The notes under the pieces were generated by a model that searched no databases, was not told where the DNA came from, and saw only the letters and a program-made list of their open reading frames with translations. From Porphyromonas loveana (lineage in GTDB: Bacteria > Bacteroidota > Bacteroidia > Bacteroidales > Porphyromonadaceae), in contig NZ_QEKY01000014.1 of NCBI RefSeq assembly GCF_003096695.1, positions 1 through 58,571 of the forward strand: DNA of 58,571 bases. The letters run 5' to 3'. This document shows, one piece after another, positions 53,478-58,571 of this stretch. Made by a program: the position numbers and the translations under genes. The number at the start of each line of letters is the position of its first letter. The first letter of the stretch is position 1.

Positions 53478-54434
53478 ATGACCCAACAACAGCAACAACA
53501 CCCCATCAAAATTGCCGTCTTCGGGCTGGGCGGTGTAGGCGGCTACTACGGAGCCATGCTTGCCGACTATGCGAGGACGAGAGCAGGGGAGATAGAAATC
53601 TACTGGATAGCGCGCGGAGCGCATTTGGAAGCCATACGTACGGCTGGCGGCCTGCACGTCGTCACGCCCACACGCGACTTCATCGCCCGCCCCACACGAG
53701 CCACGGACAATCCCGCCGAGGTGGGAGTCGTGGACTATATACTCTTCAGTCCCAAGGATTATAACATGGCAGAAGCAGTGGCCCCTCTCCGTCCCTTGAT
53801 AGGACAGGGAACCAAAGTGCTACCGCTGCTGAACGGTGCCGACATAGCCGAACGCATGCGTACCTTCCTGCCCGACACGGTGGTCTGGAAAGGATGTGTC
53901 TATATTTCGGCCCGACGTAGCGCACCGGGGTTGATCACTTTGGAAGCCGATCGCGAACTCTTCTACTTCGGCTCCGGACTATCAAAGCAGACCGACGACG
54001 AAGCCCGCCTAGCAGAAATCCTCACAGCTGCCGGTATCCGAGCCTATAATCCGACCGATATTGACTGGTACATCATCAAGAAATTCATGATGATATCCGT
54101 CACGGCTACAGCAACCGCTTACTTCGACAAAACAGTAGGCACTGTCCTTGCCGAGCACGAAGCCGATCTGCTCGCTCTCATCGAGGAAGTGGCCGAACTC
54201 TTCCGCACCAAATACGGACAACTCCCCGACGACGTCGTGCAGCAAATACTGGACAAGCAAAAGAAGATGCCGCCCGAAAGTACCTCGTCCATGCACAGCG
54301 ACTTCTTACTGGGTGGAGCCACGGAGCTGGAGACGCTGACCGGCTATGTCGTGCGCGAAGGCGAAGCATTGCGCATCGACATGCCCGTGTACAGACGGAT
54401 GTATCGCGAGCTTCTGCAGCGCAGCAACGGCTGA
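53478..54434 (+). CDS. panE: 2-dehydropantoate 2-reductase (ketopantoate reductase)
   Basis: A 318-residue PanE/ApbA family enzyme. It reduces ketopantoate to pantoate with NADPH, for pantothenate and CoA synthesis. N-terminal Rossmann motif FGLGGVGGYYGAMLA (~14-28). The catalytic Lys is in IDWYIIKKFMMIS (~196) and the C-terminal helical domain has PPESTSSMHSDFLLGGATELE. The ATG lies 2 nt after the A2M stop, so it is in the same transcript. A strong terminator follows. Family members vary in substrate, so the pathway role is likely but not certain. Confidence 0.9.
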   Translation: MTQQQQQHPIKIAVFGLGGVGGYYGAMLADYARTRAGEIEIYWIARGAHLEAIRTAGGLHVVTPTRDFIARPTRATDNPAEVGVVDYILFSPKDYNMAEAVAPLRPLIGQGTKVLPLLNGADIAERMRTFLPDTVVWKGCVYISARRSAPGLITLEADRELFYFGSGLSKQTDDEARLAEILTAAGIRAYNPTDIDWYIIKKFMMISVTATATAYFDKTVGTVLAEHEADLLALIEEVAELFRTKYGQLPDDVVQQILDKQKKMPPESTSSMHSDFLLGGATELETLTGYVVREGEALRIDMPVYRRMYRELLQRSNG

Positions 54435-54466
54435 TCCGAAGATAGCAGAGACAAGAACGAAAAAGA

Positions 54467-54525
54467 GATGAGCCTTGGAGGAATGGAGTGTCGGTCACTC
54501 CGCCTCCAAGGCTCATCCCTTTTTT
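54467..54525. terminator. Bidirectional terminator between panE and the ABC-F gene
   Basis: GATGAGCCTTGGAGG pairs with CCTCCAAGGCTCATC with an inner AGTG/CACT, then ccTTTTTT on plus and CTTTTTC on minus. It serves converging panE (+) and ABC-F (-). Confidence 0.88.
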
Positions 54526-54550
54526 GCACGCACAAGGTGCGTCTCAATAT

Positions 54551-56329
<1,779 letters not shown>

Positions 56330-56362
56330 TCATACACACAGACGTAACTGGGAAAAACGAAA

Positions 56363-56401
56363 CACCCGTCAGTCTCGGCAGGAAGCCATAGCTGACGGGT
56401 G
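56363..56401 (-). terminator. Terminator of the [2Fe-2S] protein gene
   Basis: CACCCGTCAG pairs with CTGACGGGTG, followed by tttcgTTTTTcc on the minus strand, 25 bp after the stop. Confidence 0.75.
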
Positions 56402-56426
56402 AATACAAAATAAAAAGAACCTCCGC

Positions 56427-56609
56427 TTAGCCGTTGATCTCATCCAAGATAGCCTGGATGTCGTCCTGACAAGAACCACATACAGTTCCTGCTTCTGTGG
56501 CTTCGCCTACTTCGTCTACGGTTTTCAAACCTTTTTCCTTGATCGCTTTTTCAATCTCACCACGAGTAATCTCGTTGCAGTGGCAGATAATTTCGTCTTG
56601 CTGTGACAT
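56427..56609 (-). CDS. BFD-like [2Fe-2S]-binding protein
   Basis: A 60-residue protein of the bacterioferritin-associated-ferredoxin / NifU-middle ([2Fe-2S]-BFD) family. Cluster ligands are CHC (Cys9, Cys11) and CGSC (Cys44, Cys47), with the usual helix between. It is a single-domain electron carrier or iron-sulfur regulator. The partner (bacterioferritin or other) is not encoded nearby. The start codon follows a good -7 element at 56663-56670. Confidence 0.9.
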   Translation of the reverse strand: MSQQDEIICHCNEITRGEIEKAIKEKGLKTVDEVGEATEAGTVCGSCQDDIQAILDEING

Positions 56610-56662
56610 AATGCTTGAATTGTGATAAATCGTCGTTTGTAACTATGTTATGAAACACTTTT

Positions 56663-56670
56663 CAAAAATA
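56663..56670 (-). promoter_or_regulatory. -7 promoter element of the [2Fe-2S] protein gene
   Basis: Minus strand TATTTTTG, exact TAnnTTTG. Leader of about 48 nt. A TTG appears upstream at a shorter distance than usual. Confidence 0.5.
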
Positions 56671-56862
56671 CAAAAACAAAACGATCAATACATCTATTCC
56701 CCGATAGACAGCATCAATCATCGGTCCCAAAAGGCTCCAAAATCTTGCTCTTGACTACCGTATTCAATACTATCACGGCCCTATCGAACGACATCGATAG
56801 CTCGTCAGAAGAATTCTCACATGTACATTCACTGGGAACTCGCACCGTTTCCAATCGGCAAT

Positions 56863-56960
56863 ATGCGCCTATTCTTTTTCGATTTGGCGCATAAATTTTC
56901 CCGAAATGGCGCCACTTCTCTAAAAATCTCACGCCACACGAATCAGTTTCTCCGCACATA
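56863..56960. repeat. 22-25-bp repeat, about four units, related to the array at 47.4 kb
   Basis: GCGCC-type units recur here in the opposite orientation to the 47.4 kb array. The stretch gatttggcgcataaatttt followed by cCGAAATGGCGCCA (56881-56914) differs by only two bases from the reverse complement of 47421-47454. The units are 22-25 bp. The rest of the 580-bp gap (56610-57190) holds the [2Fe-2S] gene promoter and the terminator at 57071; I see nothing else. Confidence 0.7.
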
Positions 56961-57070
56961 TTTCTCTTTTTTTTCTACGCAAAGAATCTGTATCACTCCC
57001 AAGTCTTTTCGAATAATTCCGATCAACCGGATTGCTCCGATTGGCCCACTCTTTCAACACCTCCCCTCAG

Positions 57071-57119
57071 AAAAAAGAGTCGTCCGACCCCACTCTTCAT
57101 CAGAATGGAGCCGGACGAC
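57071..57119 (-). terminator. Terminator of the gingipain/hemagglutinin-like gene
   Basis: GTCGTCCG (57079-57086) pairs with CGGACGAC (57112-57119), followed by tcTTTTTT on the minus strand, 72 bp after the stop. Confidence 0.8.
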
Positions 57120-57190
57120 CCGATTGGTTTGTATGGGGTTCGATCTCGGAGGGTTCAGTCTCCTAGATCGAAATCCTTATCAACAGGTTA

Positions 57191-58571
57191 TTACTCGATA
57201 GCCAACTTCTCTACGTAAGACTTGCCGTCTACTACGATCATGGCTGCATAGAAACCGCCCTGTGCAGTGTAAACCACCGTGTTGCGACCGGAGGCCAGAC
57301 GGCGACCCGTCATGTCGTAGATCATGGCTGTGCCTTCGCACGTTACAGTGATAGTCTTGCCAACTACGGTGATCGTGTAAGGCTTGGCGCCCACTACGTC
57401 GTTCAGGTCTGTGTAGTTTACGCATACCTTCGGTGATGCGTCGGCGATAGACGCCACTTCTACGCAGTATTCGTGGTTAGAAGATGCCTGGCCGGCATCC
57501 GTGTAAGTCATTGCGGTCAGACCTTCCTCGATCTTAGTTCCGTCACGATATACCGTGTAAGTGTAGTCAACGGAATAATCTACACCTTCTTTTCCGCTGA
57601 TCTTCACGTCATCGAGATTCAGCAAGAACTGGTCTGTACAGTCGAAGTGACGGAAAGCCACATACTTCGTACCGGCGGGCAGCTGCACTGTCTTCTTGTA
57701 CCACGTACCCTGTACACGTGAGCCGCGGATAGCCTCGGGAGCTGTAACTACTGTCTTCGCTGTCAGTGTCTCTTCCAACAGGGCTTTCGTGAAGTTTGCG
57801 GCTTCATTGCCCGTTGAGGAGGCGTAAACGGCATAGTGCTCTGCGGCATAAGCAGCATCTTGGGCGCATACCCAGAACGTCAACGTGCCACCATTGGCCA
57901 GATTCAACTCGGGCGTTACCAAGTAGTTGTCAGGGGTCTGTGGTCCTACACCGTTGATGTAAGAGGCTGAAGATACTGCTGCGGAACTATCATGGCCGGG
58001 CAAAGGTGTTCCCCAAGGTTCAGGCGTGGTCGTCCAGTTGTTGCCATCGCCGTCTGCATCGATTGTCGTCCATGTTGCAGGAATACCGCTCTCGAAGCCT
58101 TCTTCCAAAAGGACTGTTTCGCCTTCTGGGTCAGGAGCCATCCATTGAAGAACAACATTCATTCCATCCTGCGTAGCTGTCAGGTTGGTTACGGGGTTGA
58201 TGATTCTTATGTCAACACATTTTGTCATAGATTCACTTTCTGGATACATCACTCGCACACAGTAGATATACAAATCTGCAGGAAGATTGCTCTCCGAGAA
58301 AGTAGTAGCAGTTAAGCCTTCTGCTACGATAGTCATATTACGATAAACGGTATAAGTATAGTAGGCGGGAATTTCACTGTCACCAAAGTCCGGCGCATCC
58401 CACTTCAAAGTCACCGTATTGCCTTCGGCAGAAACATCAAGATTGGTAACAGGAGCAAGAAGTATAGATCCACTTATATTGATCGTCTTTACAACCGTTT
58501 CTTTATTATATCCAACTACTGTAAGAGTAACCGAGCTCTCGTTAGTCAGACCTTGAAGATTGATCGTAGCA
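57191..58571 (-). CDS. Gingipain/hemagglutinin-like T9SS protein, 3' part only
   Basis: The open frame continues past the right edge; 459 C-terminal residues are visible. Order: an Ig-like end segment (GLTNESSVTLTVVGYNKETV) very close to the junction after the Arg-gingipain catalytic domain; a fibronectin-like stretch (LKWDAPDF, YTYTVYRNM); one cleaved-adhesin domain (EEGFESGIPATWTTIDADGD, DNYLVTPELNL, FWVCAQDA, HYAVYASSTGNEA, GTKYVAFRHFDCTDQ); another TYTVYRDGTKIEEGL stretch; then a T9SS type A sorting domain (KPYTITVVGKTITVTC, IYDMTGRRLA, SYVEKLAIE). RgpA, Kgp and HagA share these parts, but here only one adhesin module separates the Ig end from the sorting domain. Whether a C25 protease domain lies upstream is inference. 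Confidence 0.85.
   Translation of the reverse strand, partial: ATINLQGLTNESSVTLTVVGYNKETVVKTINISGSILLAPVTNLDVSAEGNTVTLKWDAPDFGDSEIPAYYTYTVYRNMTIVAEGLTATTFSESNLPADLYIYCVRVMYPESESMTKCVDIRIINPVTNLTATQDGMNVVLQWMAPDPEGETVLLEEGFESGIPATWTTIDADGDGNNWTTTPEPWGTPLPGHDSSAAVSSASYINGVGPQTPDNYLVTPELNLANGGTLTFWVCAQDAAYAAEHYAVYASSTGNEAANFTKALLEETLTAKTVVTAPEAIRGSRVQGTWYKKTVQLPAGTKYVAFRHFDCTDQFLLNLDDVKISGKEGVDYSVDYTYTVYRDGTKIEEGLTAMTYTDAGQASSNHEYCVEVASIADASPKVCVNYTDLNDVVGAKPYTITVVGKTITVTCEGTAMIYDMTGRRLASGRNTVVYTAQGGFYAAMIVVDGKSYVEKLAIE

Overview
The window looks like chromosomal DNA of Porphyromonas gingivalis or a very close relative such as P. gulae. Three things point there. Several genes encode type IX secretion (T9SS) C-terminal sorting domains of the gingipain/HagA kind. 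Promoters follow the Bacteroidetes -7 pattern TAnnTTTG rather than the E. coli pattern. The gene content (TamL/TamB, Omp28 family, DUF6261, PorD/DUF4835, glycine-lipid acyltransferases, pfl, dapA, bioD) is that of an asaccharolytic Bacteroidales. No phage, complete insertion sequence, rRNA or CRISPR array is visible. The assignment rests on recognised protein features, not on a database search.

Layout. 1-402: 3' end of a DUF6261 gene. 0.4-3.6 kb: a DEAD-box RNA helicase, an AI-2E family membrane protein and tRNA-Lys(TTT), flanked by two copies of a ~110-125 bp MITE-like repeat. 3.6-10.7 kb (minus): TamL and TamB, preceded by prs. 11.9-13.6 kb: a second DUF6261 gene and an intergenic array of ten ~41-bp repeats. 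13.6-20.5 kb (minus): a seven-gene run dnaN - DEDDh exonuclease - coaBC - porD-like - recN - rlmB - ridA, with a matching promoter before dnaN and a terminator after ridA. 20.6-26.1 kb (minus): urocanate hydratase, a small secreted protein made of one gingipain-type K2 (DUF2436) domain plus a sorting domain, and a three-gene unit of two lipid acyltransferases (GlsA/GlsB-like) and YraN.

26.1-29.2 kb is the most accessory-looking part: a promoter, a 44-codon ORF and a 42-nt hairpin that look like a short stand-alone transcript, an AT-rich palindromic stretch, and a C10 (streptopain-type) cysteine protease lipoprotein followed 5 nt later by an unrecognised lipoprotein. 29.4-34.8 kb (plus): malate dehydrogenase, a Tyr/Trp/Gly-rich secreted protein, a FadL-family porin and a two-gene LysO-type exporter. 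34.8-40.6 kb (minus): pyruvate formate-lyase and its activase, a sugar permease and a 2-hydroxyacid dehydrogenase.

40.7-44.7 kb (minus) is a self-contained operon: TlpA-like thioredoxin, DUF6029 barrel, Omp28-family CxxC lipoprotein and a T9SS cargo protein, all cysteine-bearing. It may form an envelope thiol/disulfide pathway. 44.9-47.2 kb (minus): a small beta-barrel, bioD and dapA. 47.2-54.4 kb (plus): a 22/23-bp repeat array, a 1920-residue alpha-2-macroglobulin family protein with no thioester and a TonB-plug-like motif, then panE. 54.5-56.6 kb (minus): an ABC-F ATPase with a degenerate second nucleotide site and a BFD-type [2Fe-2S] protein. The window ends inside the 3' part of a gingipain/hemagglutinin-like gene (minus), with a Bacteroidetes Ig-like segment, one cleaved-adhesin domain and a sorting domain.

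Themes: surface secretion and envelope biogenesis (T9SS cargo, TamL/TamB, Omp28, A2M, GlsA/GlsB), amino-acid and mixed-acid fermentation (hutU, pflAB, mdh), and four intergenic minisatellites belonging to three families.
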